From assembly GCF_000411975.1 (NCBI RefSeq), contig NZ_ASXG01000172.1, positions 108,475 to 172,474 on the forward strand: 64,000 bases of DNA, read 5' to 3'. Of this stretch, positions 16,697 through 25,948 are shown piece after piece; positions within the stretch are counted from its first letter, which is position 1, and every line of letters begins with the position of its first letter. The notes below the pieces were generated by a model. The model did no database searches, was not told the DNA's origin, and saw only the letters and a program-made list of their open reading frames with translations. The translations under genes were made by a program, and so were the position numbers. The stretch comes from Amycolatopsis orientalis DSM 43388. Lineage in GTDB: Bacteria; Actinomycetota; Actinomycetes; Mycobacteriales; Pseudonocardiaceae.

Positions 16697-16739
16697 CAAG
16701 GGCGGTTCGAGTGCGCTGGAGGCACTCGAGCCGCCCTTG
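16697..16739. terminator. bidirectional hairpin terminator
   Basis: An 18-bp stem (CAAGGGCGGTTCGAGTGC with its near-perfect complement) and a 6-nt loop lie between the convergent SsgA-like and protease genes. Confidence 0.75.
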
Positions 16740-16795
16740 TCGCGTTTGGACACCCACGCGAAAGGGAGTGCCCGCACCGGCACTCCCAGGGCAAC

Positions 16796-17893
16796 TCAGC
16801 CGCGGACGAGCGTGGTGCCCGTCGCCGACAGCGCGACGTTCACCGGGTAGTAGTAGCTGTTGACGGTGTCGCCGCCGGAAACCATGCCCTGCGCCTGGTT
16901 TCCGCTGATGAACGAACCGCCCGAGTCGCCGTGGTCGGACCGGGCGTTGGTGAGCACCATGCCGGTCACGGTGCCCTCCTGGTAGCGCACAGTCTGGTTC
17001 TTGGCACGGATCGTGCCGCAGGTCCAGCCGGTGGTGGAGCCGGACTTGCACACCGAAGCACCGACCGCGGCCTCGGTGGAACCGGCGACGCGGGTGCCGT
17101 TGTTGATCTGGCCGACCGGGGTCCAGTTGCTGTTGACCCGCGCGGCCGCGTAGTCCGCGCCGGGGAACCGGTAGGTGGTGAACTGGCCCATCGCGACCCG
17201 GTTGTACCCGGACAGCGCGCCGCCGCCGGTGAGCGCCGCGCAGTGGCCGGCGGTCAGGAAGCCGCCGTTCACCGAGAATCCGACGGAGCAGCGGGACGAG
17301 CTGCCGATGTAGTACGCGTCCCCGCCGAGCACGTTGTAGTGCGCCTTGGGCACGGCCGAGGTTTCCGTCACGGTCACCGCTGAACTGTCCACACCGGACT
17401 GCCGGACGAACTGCTCCGCCGCGTCCCGCTGTCCAGTGAGGACAGTCAGGGTGACCTGGTTGCTCGCGGTGTCGATGCCCCACCCGGTGATCGACTTCGG
17501 CGCGGCCTTCTCGTGGGTGTTGAGCGCCTGCACGGTCGAGTCGAGCTGCCGGGCGCTGAACCGGACGACCCGCGCCTCGGCACCGGCCGCGCGTACCTGG
17601 TCGACGAGCGCCGCGTCGGTCACCGAGACGACGGCCTTGCCGGTGGCCGCGTTGAAGCTCGTGCCGCTGAAGCGGTCGCCGAGAGACTTCTCCAGTGCCG
17701 CGCCGACCTTGTTCGCCGCCTCCTCGTGCGCGAGCCGGACGAGCGCCTGGCTGTGGGTGAGGCCGAGGTCGCGTTGCATCGCCGGGACCATGTCGGGGTT
17801 GAGCGGGGCGGCGCTCGCGGCCGGGACGCCGGCGAAGATCGCCGTCACCGCCGCGGCGGCGGTCGCGGCACCGAGGAATCTGATGGCTTTCAT
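16796..17893 (-). CDS. secreted streptogrisin/alpha-lytic-type serine protease (S1E) with prodomain, 365 aa
   Basis: A signal peptide (residues 1-28, ending ASA) precedes a pro-region typical of alpha-lytic proteases (DMVPAMQRDLGLTHSQALVRL) and a mature chymotrypsin-fold protease. The triad is visible: His in GGFLTAGHC, Asp in GADYAAARV, Ser in DHGDSGGSF. Paired cysteines are consistent with extracellular folding. The ATG at 17893 follows GAGGGAGAAGC. The pro-region acts as a folding chaperone in this family. Probable role is extracellular protein degradation. Confidence 0.92.
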   Translation of the reverse strand: MKAIRFLGAATAAAAVTAIFAGVPAASAAPLNPDMVPAMQRDLGLTHSQALVRLAHEEAANKVGAALEKSLGDRFSGTSFNAATGKAVVSVTDAALVDQVRAAGAEARVVRFSARQLDSTVQALNTHEKAAPKSITGWGIDTASNQVTLTVLTGQRDAAEQFVRQSGVDSSAVTVTETSAVPKAHYNVLGGDAYYIGSSSRCSVGFSVNGGFLTAGHCAALTGGGALSGYNRVAMGQFTTYRFPGADYAAARVNSNWTPVGQINNGTRVAGSTEAAVGASVCKSGSTTGWTCGTIRAKNQTVRYQEGTVTGMVLTNARSDHGDSGGSFISGNQAQGMVSGGDTVNSYYYPVNVALSATGTTLVRG

Positions 17894-18249
17894 GCTTCTC
17901 CCTCGCGTTCGGTCCCCCCGGCCTCGAAGGGTGCGGCGGTGGTCCAATCCACTGCAATAAGGGGCCGCGAGAATAGGTAGCGGAGCAATCCTTAAGTAGG
18001 GAGTTGCGCGACTACCGAGCGTTGGCCGCCGGAGCGGGCCTCCGTGGGTTGTTCCGCTGAACCGGCGAACACCCCGAGGTTTCGCACTCTTTGTGACCGC
18101 AAGCCGGGTTTCTTCTGCCATTTGGTGACCGTACGGAGGCAGACGTGTGAGGAGCGTGCCCATGACCCGGCCGAGAGCCGGTTTACGCCGCCCCGCGCAC
18201 TGCTTAAGCTCCGGGCGAAACGGACAAGATGCTCGCTGGGGAGGTCGTG
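17894..18249. other. 356-bp divergent intergenic region, no gene seen
   Basis: Separates the secreted protease and the LAL regulator. It must hold both promoters. No clear hairpin, repeat or conserved ORF was recognised. Confidence 0.5.
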
Positions 18250-21057
18250 ATGTGGCCGGCCGTTCCGACGTTGGTATCCGTGCGTCCGCGTCCGGCGGCG
18301 TTCGCCGGGCGCGACCGCGAACTCGCCGCGGTCGCGGAAGTCCTGGCCCACCGGCCCGCCGCGGTGCTGGTCGAGGGCGCTCCCGGAATGGGCAAAACCC
18401 GGCTGCTCTCCGAACTCGCCGCGCGTCCGGAGTTGTCCCAGGTCCGCGTGCTGCGCGGGGCCTGCCCGCGGCTCGCCGAGCCCTTTCCCTACGGTCCGAT
18501 CCTGGAAGCGTTGCGCTCGGCCGGGGACCGGCTCGGCCCGTTGAGCCCGGTCGCCGGTGCGCTGCAACCACTTCTGCCGGAGCTGGCCGACGTGCTGCCA
18601 CCCGCGCCGGAACCGCTGCCGGACGCCAGCGCCGGGCGGCATCGGGTGTTCCGCGCGTTCCGGGAACTGCTGATCGCGTGCGGTCCGACCGTGCTGCTCA
18701 TCGACGATCTGCATCGCGCCGATCCGGGAACCGGTGACCTGCTGCGGTTTCTCGCCGTCGATTGGCCCCCGGACCTGGGCGTGGTCGCCACCTGCCGCCC
18801 CGGAGACGCCCGGGTTCGCACGGCTCCCGAGGTCCACAGCGCGCAAGTGATGCTCGGTCCGCTGGATTGCGCAGCGGTCACCACGATGGCTTGCGACCTC
18901 CTCGGGCTGCCCCGGATCAACGCCGAGTTCGCCGCCAAGCTGCACGAGTACACCGCCGGGATTCCTTTTGTCGCGGAGGAAACTCTGCGCGCGTTGCGGG
19001 GCGTAGAACTGACCGAGTCGGCACTGGATCGGCTGAAAGTTCCTGCCGCGCTTCAAGAATCTGTATCCAGGCAGCTGTCCGCGCTGCCGACGGCCGCGGT
19101 GCGGCTCGCCAAAGCCGCCGCCGTGCTCGACCTGCCCGCTGAGCTGTCGGTGCTGACGGAGCTGGCCGGGTTGGCCGAAGACGAGATCGTCGTACCGGAC
19201 GGGCTGCTGGGCGAAGCCGACGACAATCGCTACGGCTTCCGGCATCCGTTCGCGCGCAAAGCCGTGTACGCTTGTCTCAGCGCGTCCGAGCGGAAACTGT
19301 TGCACACCAAGGCAATGCATCTTCCGGGGCAACCCCGGTCCTTGCTCGCCGCGCACGCGCACGCCGCCGGACGCGTCGAGGAATGGCGGCGCTATGCGGA
19401 AGAAGCGGCCGACGAGGCGATCGCACACGGCGACACCGCGCGGGCGATCGACTTGCTGCAGGCGATCGTCGCGAAGGCCGACGAAGACGCGGTCGGCCGG
19501 TTGGCGAAGAAACTCAGTGATGTCTCGCTGCGCGTCTTCCGTCCGGATGTCCATTTGACGCTGGAGAAGGTGCTCGAAGACCGGCCGCTGCCGCCCGCCG
19601 TGCACGGGACGATCCGGCTCGCGCTGGGCATGCTGCTGGTCCGCGTCGCCGGTCGGCTGGAGCAAGGGCGCGCGGCGGTGGAACGCGCCGTCGCCGAGCT
19701 GTCGGATGGGCCGGAACTGGCCGCGCGCGGGATCAATCTGCTCGCGCTGCCGTTCGACGGCCTCATTCCGCTGTCCTGGCACGAGCAGTGGATGCGCCGC
19801 GCCCGGGAAGTGCACGCCGGCCTGACCGACCCCGAGCTGCGGCTCGCGCTCACCGGCGACCGGATCGCGACCGCCGCGCACCTCGGCGACGGTTCGGCGT
19901 GGGCGGAATTCCAGGCGATGCCGGACACCGCGCCGACCGTCGCCGAACGCGTCCAGCTGGCCCGGCTGTGGTGCAATCTCGCCGACGCGCAGTCGTGGTC
20001 CGGTCACCTCGGCCGGGCCGGAAAGCTGGTCGACGAGGGGCTGCGCCGGGCTTCCGAAGCTGGCGCGCTGTATCCGAAAGGTCTGATCGAAGGCACCCAA
20101 GTGCGGCTCGCGTGGTTCCGTGGCGAATGGGACGGCCTGACCGAAGCGACCGAAGACGTCCGTACCCGGCATCCGGCGCTGGGCGCGATCGTCATGGAGA
20201 CGTCGTTGGTGCTCGGCGGGCTGGCCGCGGTGCGCGGTGAGTTCGCCGCCGCACGAAGACACTTGGCCAACGCCTCGGCACACCGTCCAGGCGAAGGCCC
20301 TATCCCCGTTGTGTTGTGCGCGGCTTCAGTATTGATCGGCGTGCACCTGTCGACCGATGACGTCGCCGCAGCCGGCGAAGCCGCTGATGTAGCTGTCGAC
20401 GCCGCGCGTCGTAAAGGCGTGTGGGTTTGGGCAGCGTCGCTCGTCCCAGCCGCTGCGGAGGCGTACACGCGCGCAGACCGTTGGCATGACGCCGACGCTT
20501 TCGTCGAAGAGTTCGCGCGCGGCATCGAAGACCGCGACGCGCCGCTCGCTGCCGCGGCCCTGCACGCTGGCCGCGCAGTCCTGATGAACGCTCGCGCGAA
20601 GCACCTAGCCGCCGCAGCGCTCTTCGACACCGCTGCCGACGCGTACGCAGCATTGCCAATGCCGTACCTAGCTGCGGGTATGCGAGAACGCGCGGCACGC
20701 TGTCGTCTCGATGCAGGTCAAGTCGACGCGACAGCTGCACTCAGACAGGCCGCCGCCGCGTACACCCAGCTAGGTGCCACGCGCGACGCTGGCCGCTGCC
20801 ATCACGTGCTTCGCGAACACGGTGCCTGGGCACCATCACAGCGCGGCCGTCGCGGCTACGGTCGCGAGCTGTCTCCGCGAGAGCGTGAAGTCGCGGAAAT
20901 GCTCGCGGAGGGTCGGACAAACCGTCAGATTGCCGACGGCCTGTTCCTGTCGCCCCGCACAGTGGAGCAACACGTGGCGAAGGTGCTTCGCAAGCTAGGA
21001 GCGCGAAGCCGCACGGACGTCGCGAGGAAACTCCCGTCCCTTGAATCCGCGCGATAA
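18250..21057 (+). CDS. LAL-type LuxR regulator with N-terminal AAA ATPase, 935 aa
   Basis: A large ATP-binding regulator of the MalT/LAL type. Walker A is GAPGMGKT near residue 43, Walker B is VLLIDDLHRAD near 155. A long helical, TPR-like middle follows, and a C-terminal LuxR helix-turn-helix (LSPREREVAEMLAEG, then NRQIADGLFLSPRTVEQHV) covers the last 65 residues. Such proteins often activate secondary-metabolite clusters. No cluster is adjacent, so the target is unknown. The ATG at 18250 has GGGGAGG five bases upstream and is preferred over the GTG and ATG just before it. Confidence 0.88.
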   Translation: MWPAVPTLVSVRPRPAAFAGRDRELAAVAEVLAHRPAAVLVEGAPGMGKTRLLSELAARPELSQVRVLRGACPRLAEPFPYGPILEALRSAGDRLGPLSPVAGALQPLLPELADVLPPAPEPLPDASAGRHRVFRAFRELLIACGPTVLLIDDLHRADPGTGDLLRFLAVDWPPDLGVVATCRPGDARVRTAPEVHSAQVMLGPLDCAAVTTMACDLLGLPRINAEFAAKLHEYTAGIPFVAEETLRALRGVELTESALDRLKVPAALQESVSRQLSALPTAAVRLAKAAAVLDLPAELSVLTELAGLAEDEIVVPDGLLGEADDNRYGFRHPFARKAVYACLSASERKLLHTKAMHLPGQPRSLLAAHAHAAGRVEEWRRYAEEAADEAIAHGDTARAIDLLQAIVAKADEDAVGRLAKKLSDVSLRVFRPDVHLTLEKVLEDRPLPPAVHGTIRLALGMLLVRVAGRLEQGRAAVERAVAELSDGPELAARGINLLALPFDGLIPLSWHEQWMRRAREVHAGLTDPELRLALTGDRIATAAHLGDGSAWAEFQAMPDTAPTVAERVQLARLWCNLADAQSWSGHLGRAGKLVDEGLRRASEAGALYPKGLIEGTQVRLAWFRGEWDGLTEATEDVRTRHPALGAIVMETSLVLGGLAAVRGEFAAARRHLANASAHRPGEGPIPVVLCAASVLIGVHLSTDDVAAAGEAADVAVDAARRKGVWVWAASLVPAAAEAYTRADRWHDADAFVEEFARGIEDRDAPLAAAALHAGRAVLMNARAKHLAAAALFDTAADAYAALPMPYLAAGMRERAARCRLDAGQVDATAALRQAAAAYTQLGATRDAGRCHHVLREHGAWAPSQRGRRGYGRELSPREREVAEMLAEGRTNRQIADGLFLSPRTVEQHVAKVLRKLGARSRTDVARKLPSLESAR

Positions 21058-21077
21058 CGAGCACCTCGTCCTACCGT

Positions 21078-21758
21078 ATGCGGGTGGCTGACGAACCAGT
21101 GCCTGCCTGGCGGCGGGCGACCAAAGGCGAGACCCGGTGGCCCGCGGCGGCCGTCGTCATCGGAACCCTCGCCCTGCAACTCGCCTTGCCGGACGAGATG
21201 GTGCTGCACCCGTGGTGGCTGCTGCCGTCGTTGACCGCCGTGCTGATCATCGCGCTGCTGTTGCTGAACCCGGGCCGGCTCACCGAGTTCAATATCGTCG
21301 AGCGCATGGTCGCGCTGACCGCGCTCGCCGTCGTCAGTGTGCTCAACGGCGCGTCCGCGGTGCAGCTGGTGATCGAGATCGCCCGAGGCGCGCAACGCGG
21401 GCACGCGGTACAGGTGCTGGTCAGCGGCGTGGTCGTCTACTGGACCAACATCGTCGTCTTCTCGCTGTGGTACTGGGAGTTCGACCGCGGCGGCCCGGCC
21501 CGGCGCGCGGCCGGCCGGGCGGACTTCCCCGACCTGCAGTTCCCGCAGATGACCGACCCGTCGATGGCCAAGGCCGAATGGGAACCGCGGTACCTGGACT
21601 ACCTCTACACGTCGTTCACCAACGCCACCGCGTTCAGCCCGACCGACGTCATGCCGCTGCGGATCTGGGCGAAGATGACCATGATGGTCCAGGCCGGGAT
21701 CTCGCTGCTGCTCGCGCTGATGGTGTTCGCCTGGGCGGTCAACGGCCTCCAAGGCTGA
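21078..21758 (+). CDS. DUF1345-like integral membrane protein, 226 aa
   Basis: About four to five hydrophobic segments, with the region YLYTSFTNATAFSPTDVMPL near residue 180 that recalls DUF1345 membrane proteins. A soluble, charged loop lies at residues 135-175. Function is unknown for the family. It starts 20 bp after the LAL gene on the same strand and may be cotranscribed. Confidence 0.72.
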   Translation: MRVADEPVPAWRRATKGETRWPAAAVVIGTLALQLALPDEMVLHPWWLLPSLTAVLIIALLLLNPGRLTEFNIVERMVALTALAVVSVLNGASAVQLVIEIARGAQRGHAVQVLVSGVVVYWTNIVVFSLWYWEFDRGGPARRAAGRADFPDLQFPQMTDPSMAKAEWEPRYLDYLYTSFTNATAFSPTDVMPLRIWAKMTMMVQAGISLLLALMVFAWAVNGLQG

Positions 21759-21801
21759 AACGCGCTGGCGTCGCCCGCGTCCGCCCGGTATATCTCCGGC
21801 C

Positions 21802-22122
21802 ATGGAGCTTCCCGAGCCGCCGTACTACGCGGTGATCTTCACGTCCCGCCGCACCGACGGCGACCGCGGCTACGCCGAGCGCGCCGCCTATCTGGCCGAA
21901 CTCGCCGCGAAACAGCCCGGCTACCTCGGCATGAACTCGGTCCGCGACGAAACCGGGCTCGGCATCACCGTGTCGTATTGGCAGGACGAGGAATCCATCG
22001 CCGGATGGCGGACCAACCTGGAGCACGCCGAAACCCGCGAGCGGGGCCGCGCCGAGTGGTACCGCTCGTTCGACGTGCAGGTCTCCCGGGTCGAACGCGC
22101 CTATGACTTCGAGCGTCCGTGA
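21802..22122 (+). CDS. antibiotic biosynthesis monooxygenase (ABM) domain protein, 106 aa
   Basis: A single dimeric ferredoxin-like ABM domain. It has YYAVIFTSRRTDGDRGY at the start, QPGYLGMNSVRDETGLGITVSYW centrally, and HAETRERGRAEWYRSFDVQV at the end. Members are cofactor-free monooxygenases, heme-degrading enzymes or stress proteins. The isolated setting suggests a housekeeping rather than antibiotic role. A hairpin terminator begins at its stop codon. Confidence 0.8.
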   Translation: MELPEPPYYAVIFTSRRTDGDRGYAERAAYLAELAAKQPGYLGMNSVRDETGLGITVSYWQDEESIAGWRTNLEHAETRERGRAEWYRSFDVQVSRVERAYDFERP

Positions 22123-22152
22123 GGGGAACCCCGATTCGCCCGGGATTCCCCT
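22122..22152. terminator. hairpin terminator between convergent genes
   Basis: Arms AGGGGAACCCCG and CGGGATTCCCCT (one mismatch) around a 7-nt loop, between the ABM gene and the convergent eqolisin gene. Confidence 0.65.
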
Positions 22153-22161
22153 CCCGTCCCG

Positions 22162-22881
22162 CTACTGCCGGTTCATGGTGAAGCTCTGGCCGTCGGAGCC
22201 GATCGCGCCGGGGACCCACGTCGCGCTGCCGCCGTCGTCCGCGTTGAGCCCCTGCGGGCTGGTGTCCGCGAGGTTCTTGCCGTCGAACTTCACCCCGTCG
22301 AACTTCACGCCGCCGTTGATCGCCGGATAGGAATCGGACGGCGATTCGATGATCGCTTCCGCCGACGAGTGCTTCGCGCTCAACGACTGCGTGGTCGTCT
22401 TCGTCCAGCCCTGGGTGTCGTTCTTCAGGTCGAGTTTGTAGCTGTTGTTGCTGCGCGTGACGGTCGCGGTGATGTGGTCGCCCGCCTTCACCGGCGCCTC
22501 GCTCGCCGAGTAGTACACCGGCGCGGCCGGGTACATTTCGTACCACGCCTGGTATTGCGGGCTGCCGCTGGAGCAATCGGTCGCGACGCCGGTCTGCTCC
22601 ACAGTGGACGATCCGTCGCCGTCGATGCCCACCCACGGCGCGAACAGGTCGTTGCTGGACTTGCAGGTCGCCGCCGGTTCGGTCCAACCCGCGGTCGCGG
22701 TGGTGAAACTGCCGAAACTGACGTAACCGCCCCAGTTTCCGCCGGAGTAGTGGTTCCCGTGGAAATGCTTGCCGAAGGTGACGGGCCCGGCTCCCGCGCC
22801 GGCGACGAGGGTCGCGGCCGCGAACGCGCCGACCGCCAGCAATCCGAGGGGACGCGGGAAGGATCGAGAACTCATGGGCAT
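22162..22881 (-). CDS. secreted G1-family glutamic endopeptidase (eqolisin-like), 239 aa
   Basis: A signal peptide (residues 1-31) precedes a beta-sandwich domain with eqolisin signatures: NWGGYVSFGSFTTATAGWTEP, WVGIDGDGSSTVEQTGV containing the probable catalytic Gln96, then QYQAWYEMYPAAP, and AEAIIESPS carrying the probable catalytic Glu. The family is best known from fungi and acts at acid pH; bacterial members are sparser. Two near-identical KFDG(V/K) units (GGVKFDGVKFDGKN) sit near the end. A lone gene, convergent with the ABM gene. Confidence 0.8.
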   Translation of the reverse strand: MPMSSRSFPRPLGLLAVGAFAAATLVAGAGAGPVTFGKHFHGNHYSGGNWGGYVSFGSFTTATAGWTEPAATCKSSNDLFAPWVGIDGDGSSTVEQTGVATDCSSGSPQYQAWYEMYPAAPVYYSASEAPVKAGDHITATVTRSNNSYKLDLKNDTQGWTKTTTQSLSAKHSSAEAIIESPSDSYPAINGGVKFDGVKFDGKNLADTSPQGLNADDGGSATWVPGAIGSDGQSFTMNRQ

Positions 22882-23012
22882 CCAATCTGGTCACGGGAGT
22901 GCCTGCGCGAACCAGTGTTGAATTTCGCCCGCCGAGGTTGGTAGCTACTTTCGAAGGGTATTCATATCTTGGGAAAACTTCACCAAATGTCCTGATTCTC
23001 CTGTGTGTACAC

Positions 23013-23063
23013 GGAAGTCCGTGCCCGCCCGCCTGGGGAGGCAGCGGGCCGGCACGGACTCCT
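23013..23063. terminator. long hairpin terminator behind the ABC operon
   Basis: A 17-bp stem (AGTCCGTGCCCGCCCGC with one mismatch in its complement) and an 11-nt loop, just after the stop of the substrate-binding gene. Confidence 0.7.
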
Positions 23064-23074
23064 TCCGAAGCGGA

Positions 23075-24130
23075 CTACCGCGCCGTACGGGCGTGCGCGG
23101 CGTCCACGAACTGGGTGGTGTACGTCTTGGACAAATCGATCTTGTCCTTCTTCGGCTTCACGTTGCTGGACGACGCGCCCAGCACCTTCAGCACGTTCTG
23201 CGCGCCGGACGGGTCCATCCGGCCGTCCTTGGTGAACATCGGCAGACTGTCCTTGAGGGACTTGATGTACAACGCCTTGTCCCCGCCCGCGAACGACGGC
23301 GGCATCAGGTCGGCCACCTCTTCCGCGGTGTGCATCGAAAGCCACTGCAGCGAATCCACATACGCGTTGGCGAGTTTCTGCACGACGTCCGGATAACGTT
23401 TCACGATTTCGCAGCTCATGTACAGCGAGCTCGCCGGGTACAGCCCGCCCAACGCCGCACGCGTGCCTTCCGGCGTGCGCATGTCGTACAGGACCTTGGC
23501 CTGTCCGGTGTTGGTCAGCTGCGCGATGGTCGGGTCGGTCGTCATGCCCGCGTCGATCGAACCTTGTTGCAGCGCCGAGATGAACGTCTGCCCGGCCCCG
23601 ACCTTCACCGGCGTGTAATCCTTGCTGCCGACGCCGCCGCGGCTGGCGAGCGCCTTGGTGAGGAAGTCGGTCGACGAACCCAGCGACGTGACGCCGAGGT
23701 TCTTTCCACGAAAGTCCGCGCCGGATTTAATGTGCGCGGCCTTCGACGTCGCGACCATTTCCGCTTCCCCGGGCACATTCGCGAACTGCACCACGCTCGT
23801 GATGCACTGGTCCTTGGCCTGCAGGTCGATCGTGTGGTCGTAGAACCCGACCACGCCCTGCACCTCCCCGGCCAGCAGCGAGGTTTCCGCGTTGGCCCCG
23901 GACGGCTGGTCGAACAGCTCGACGTCCAGCCCCTGTTTCTGGTACTCGCCCAGCTGCTTCGCGAGCTGTCCGGGAAGATAGATCACTTTGGACAGTCCGC
24001 CGACCATGATCTTGAGGTGCGGCCGCCCGCCGTTGCCGAGGTCGATCTCCCGGGAATCCCGGCAGGCGGTCACCCCGGCAACGGTCACCAGCGCGGCCGC
24101 CGCGACCGCGAGTGTCCTTTTCAGCCGCAT
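23075..24130 (-). CDS. NitT/TauT-family ABC transporter substrate-binding lipoprotein, 351 aa
   Basis: A lipoprotein signal with lipobox VTAC around residue 22 is followed by an NMT1/THI5-like fold: GGLSKVIYLPGQLAKQLGEY, then GLDVELFDQPSGANAE, and GSSTDFLTKALASRGG. Family members bind nitrate, taurine, alkanesulfonates, aromatic acids or pyrimidine precursors; the ligand is not evident. It is the last gene of a three-gene operon (ATPase, permease, binding protein), starting 1 bp after the permease stop. Confidence 0.88.
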   Translation of the reverse strand: MRLKRTLAVAAAALVTVAGVTACRDSREIDLGNGGRPHLKIMVGGLSKVIYLPGQLAKQLGEYQKQGLDVELFDQPSGANAETSLLAGEVQGVVGFYDHTIDLQAKDQCITSVVQFANVPGEAEMVATSKAAHIKSGADFRGKNLGVTSLGSSTDFLTKALASRGGVGSKDYTPVKVGAGQTFISALQQGSIDAGMTTDPTIAQLTNTGQAKVLYDMRTPEGTRAALGGLYPASSLYMSCEIVKRYPDVVQKLANAYVDSLQWLSMHTAEEVADLMPPSFAGGDKALYIKSLKDSLPMFTKDGRMDPSGAQNVLKVLGASSSNVKPKKDKIDLSKTYTTQFVDAAHARTAR

Positions 24131-24131
24131 G

Positions 24132-25010
24132 TCAGATGTCCCGTCGTCCGTCGTCGGTCGACATCTGCGGACGCCAGCGCAGAAGTTTGCGCTCGGCCGA
24201 ACCGATCAGCCATTCCGCGAACAGCGCGACGACCATGATGACCAGCATCCCGGCGTAGACGCCGGCGGTGTCGAACGTGCCCTGCGCGTTGGCGATCAAG
24301 AAGCCCATGCCCGCCTTGGCCCCGGTGTACTCGCCGACGACCGCGCCGATCAACGCGAAACCGAACGCGACGTGCAGCGACGAAAGAATCCACGACGTAG
24401 CGCTGGGCAGCACGATCGACTGCAGCACCTGCCATCGCGTCGCACCGAGAATGCGAGCGTTGTCGATCAGATTGCGATCCACTTCGCGAGCACCGGTGAA
24501 CGCGTTGAAGAACACCGCGAAGAACACGAGCACGAAGACCGTCGCGACCTTTGAGGACAGTCCGAGGCCGAACCAGATCACGAAGAGCGCGGCGAGCACG
24601 ATACGCGGCATCGCGTTGGCCGCCTTGATGAACGGAGCCAGCACCTCGGCGAGATACGCGCTGCGGCCGAGGATGACCCCGCAGATCACACCGGCGACCG
24701 CGCCGAGCACGAAGCCGAGCACGGCCTCTTCGACGGTCACCAGGATCTGGTACCAAATGGTCCCGAAGTCGGTGCCGGTGGTGAACCATTCGGTGAGCCG
24801 CTGCCAGATCTTCGACGGCATCGAGTAGAAGAACGGGTCGATCCAGAACCGGCCGGCCAGTTCCCACAATCCCAGCCAGGCCACGAGAATCGCCAGCCGC
24901 AGCAGCCAGACGTTGCGCTTGTGCCGTCCGGCGGAGCGCTTCGCGCGGGAGAGAATGTCTTGTTCGGTTTCGAAGACCGGCGTCGGCGCGGTCTGAGTCT
25001 CAAGCGACAC
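24132..25010 (-). CDS. NitT/TauT-family ABC transporter permease, 292 aa
   Basis: An SsuC/TauC-type inner-membrane permease with about six hydrophobic segments. It has the BPD_transp_1 EAA-loop region (DRNLIDNARILGATRWQVLQ) that docks on the ATPase. It overlaps the ATPase gene by 11 bp at its start and abuts the binding-protein gene, so all three are translationally coupled. Confidence 0.9.
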   Translation of the reverse strand: MSLETQTAPTPVFETEQDILSRAKRSAGRHKRNVWLLRLAILVAWLGLWELAGRFWIDPFFYSMPSKIWQRLTEWFTTGTDFGTIWYQILVTVEEAVLGFVLGAVAGVICGVILGRSAYLAEVLAPFIKAANAMPRIVLAALFVIWFGLGLSSKVATVFVLVFFAVFFNAFTGAREVDRNLIDNARILGATRWQVLQSIVLPSATSWILSSLHVAFGFALIGAVVGEYTGAKAGMGFLIANAQGTFDTAGVYAGMLVIMVVALFAEWLIGSAERKLLRWRPQMSTDDGRRDI

Positions 25011-25803
25011 CGGTCGCTCCCTTCTGGCGGGCCTTGTCGACCTCGCCGCGCAGCGATTCCCAGATGTCGGAGTAGAGCTTGCGGAATTCCTCGGTCAGCC
25101 TCAGGTCTTCCACCTTGCGCGGCCGCTCGAGCGGAATCTCGAACACGTCCTTGACCGTCGCCGGGCTCGTGGTCAGCACGACCACCTTGTCCGCCAGCGC
25201 GATCGCCTCGTCGAGGTCGTGCGTCACGAAGATGACCGCGGCGCCGGTGCCGGACCACAGCCGGAGCAATTCGTCCTGCATCAGCGCGCGAGTCTGGACG
25301 TCGAGCGCGGAGAACGGCTCGTCCATCAGCAGGATTTTCGGCTCGGTGACCAGCGTCTGCGCCAACGCGACGCGCTTGCGCATGCCGCCGGAAAGCTGGT
25401 GCGGGTAGTACTTCTCGAACCCGGCCAGCCCGACGCGGGCGATCCAGTCGGTCGCCTTCTTGCGCGCGTCCTCTTTGGACGCACCGCGGAACCGCGGCCC
25501 GGACGCGACGTTGTCCAGCACCGAACGCCACGGCATCACCGCGTCGGTCTGGAACATGTAGCCGACGCCGTCCGGAATCGACTTCACGTCGGAGCCGTGC
25601 ACGACGACCCGGCCCGCAGACGGCGGCTGCAACCCGGAGACCAGGGACAACGTGGTGGATTTGCCGCACCCGGTCGGCCCGACCACGGCGACGAACTCCC
25701 CCGGTTCGACGGTCATGGTCAGCTCGCGGACAGCGGTGTGGACAGAACCTGATCCGCTCGGGAACCTTTTGGTGGCGCCGATCAGTTCGATGAGTGGGGC
25801 CAT
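25000..25803 (-). CDS. NitT/TauT-family ABC transporter ATP-binding protein, 267 aa
   Basis: A canonical ABC ATPase. Walker A GPTGCGKST, Q-loop MFQTDAVMPW, signature LSGGMRKRVALAQ, Walker B ILLMDEPFSALD and switch His in FVTHDLDEA. The MPW after the Q-loop is characteristic of the SsuB/TauB class. The ATG at 25803 is first in the operon and faces the histidine kinase gene across 145 bp. Confidence 0.92.
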   Translation of the reverse strand: MAPLIELIGATKRFPSGSGSVHTAVRELTMTVEPGEFVAVVGPTGCGKSTTLSLVSGLQPPSAGRVVVHGSDVKSIPDGVGYMFQTDAVMPWRSVLDNVASGPRFRGASKEDARKKATDWIARVGLAGFEKYYPHQLSGGMRKRVALAQTLVTEPKILLMDEPFSALDVQTRALMQDELLRLWSGTGAAVIFVTHDLDEAIALADKVVVLTTSPATVKDVFEIPLERPRKVEDLRLTEEFRKLYSDIWESLRGEVDKARQKGATGVA

Positions 25804-25948
25804 CGAGGTGACTCCTTCGTCACGGTGGGGACTAGCTCGACGCAGGTTAAGAGCGGGTTTCCCGGCGGAGAAGCTTGTCGACGTTCTGCGTGCGCTCTGC
25901 GCGTTCTCCACGTTTTGCTCGTTTAGCGCACGGCGCTGAGCTGGGGGT
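25804..25948. promoter_or_regulatory. divergent control region between ABC operon and two-component genes
   Basis: The 145-bp gap contains clustered near-repeats CGTTCTGCG, GCTCTGCGCGTTCTCC and CGTTTTGCTCG at 25886-25924. This is a pattern of spaced TTCT-like boxes that could be bound by the neighbouring CitB-type response regulator. The assignment is by position only. Confidence 0.35.

Noticed and set aside
16796..18601. 601-aa protease with a long N-terminal extension
   Set aside because: The extension is Arg/Pro-rich noncoding sequence; the signal peptide and ribosome-binding site fix the start at 17893.
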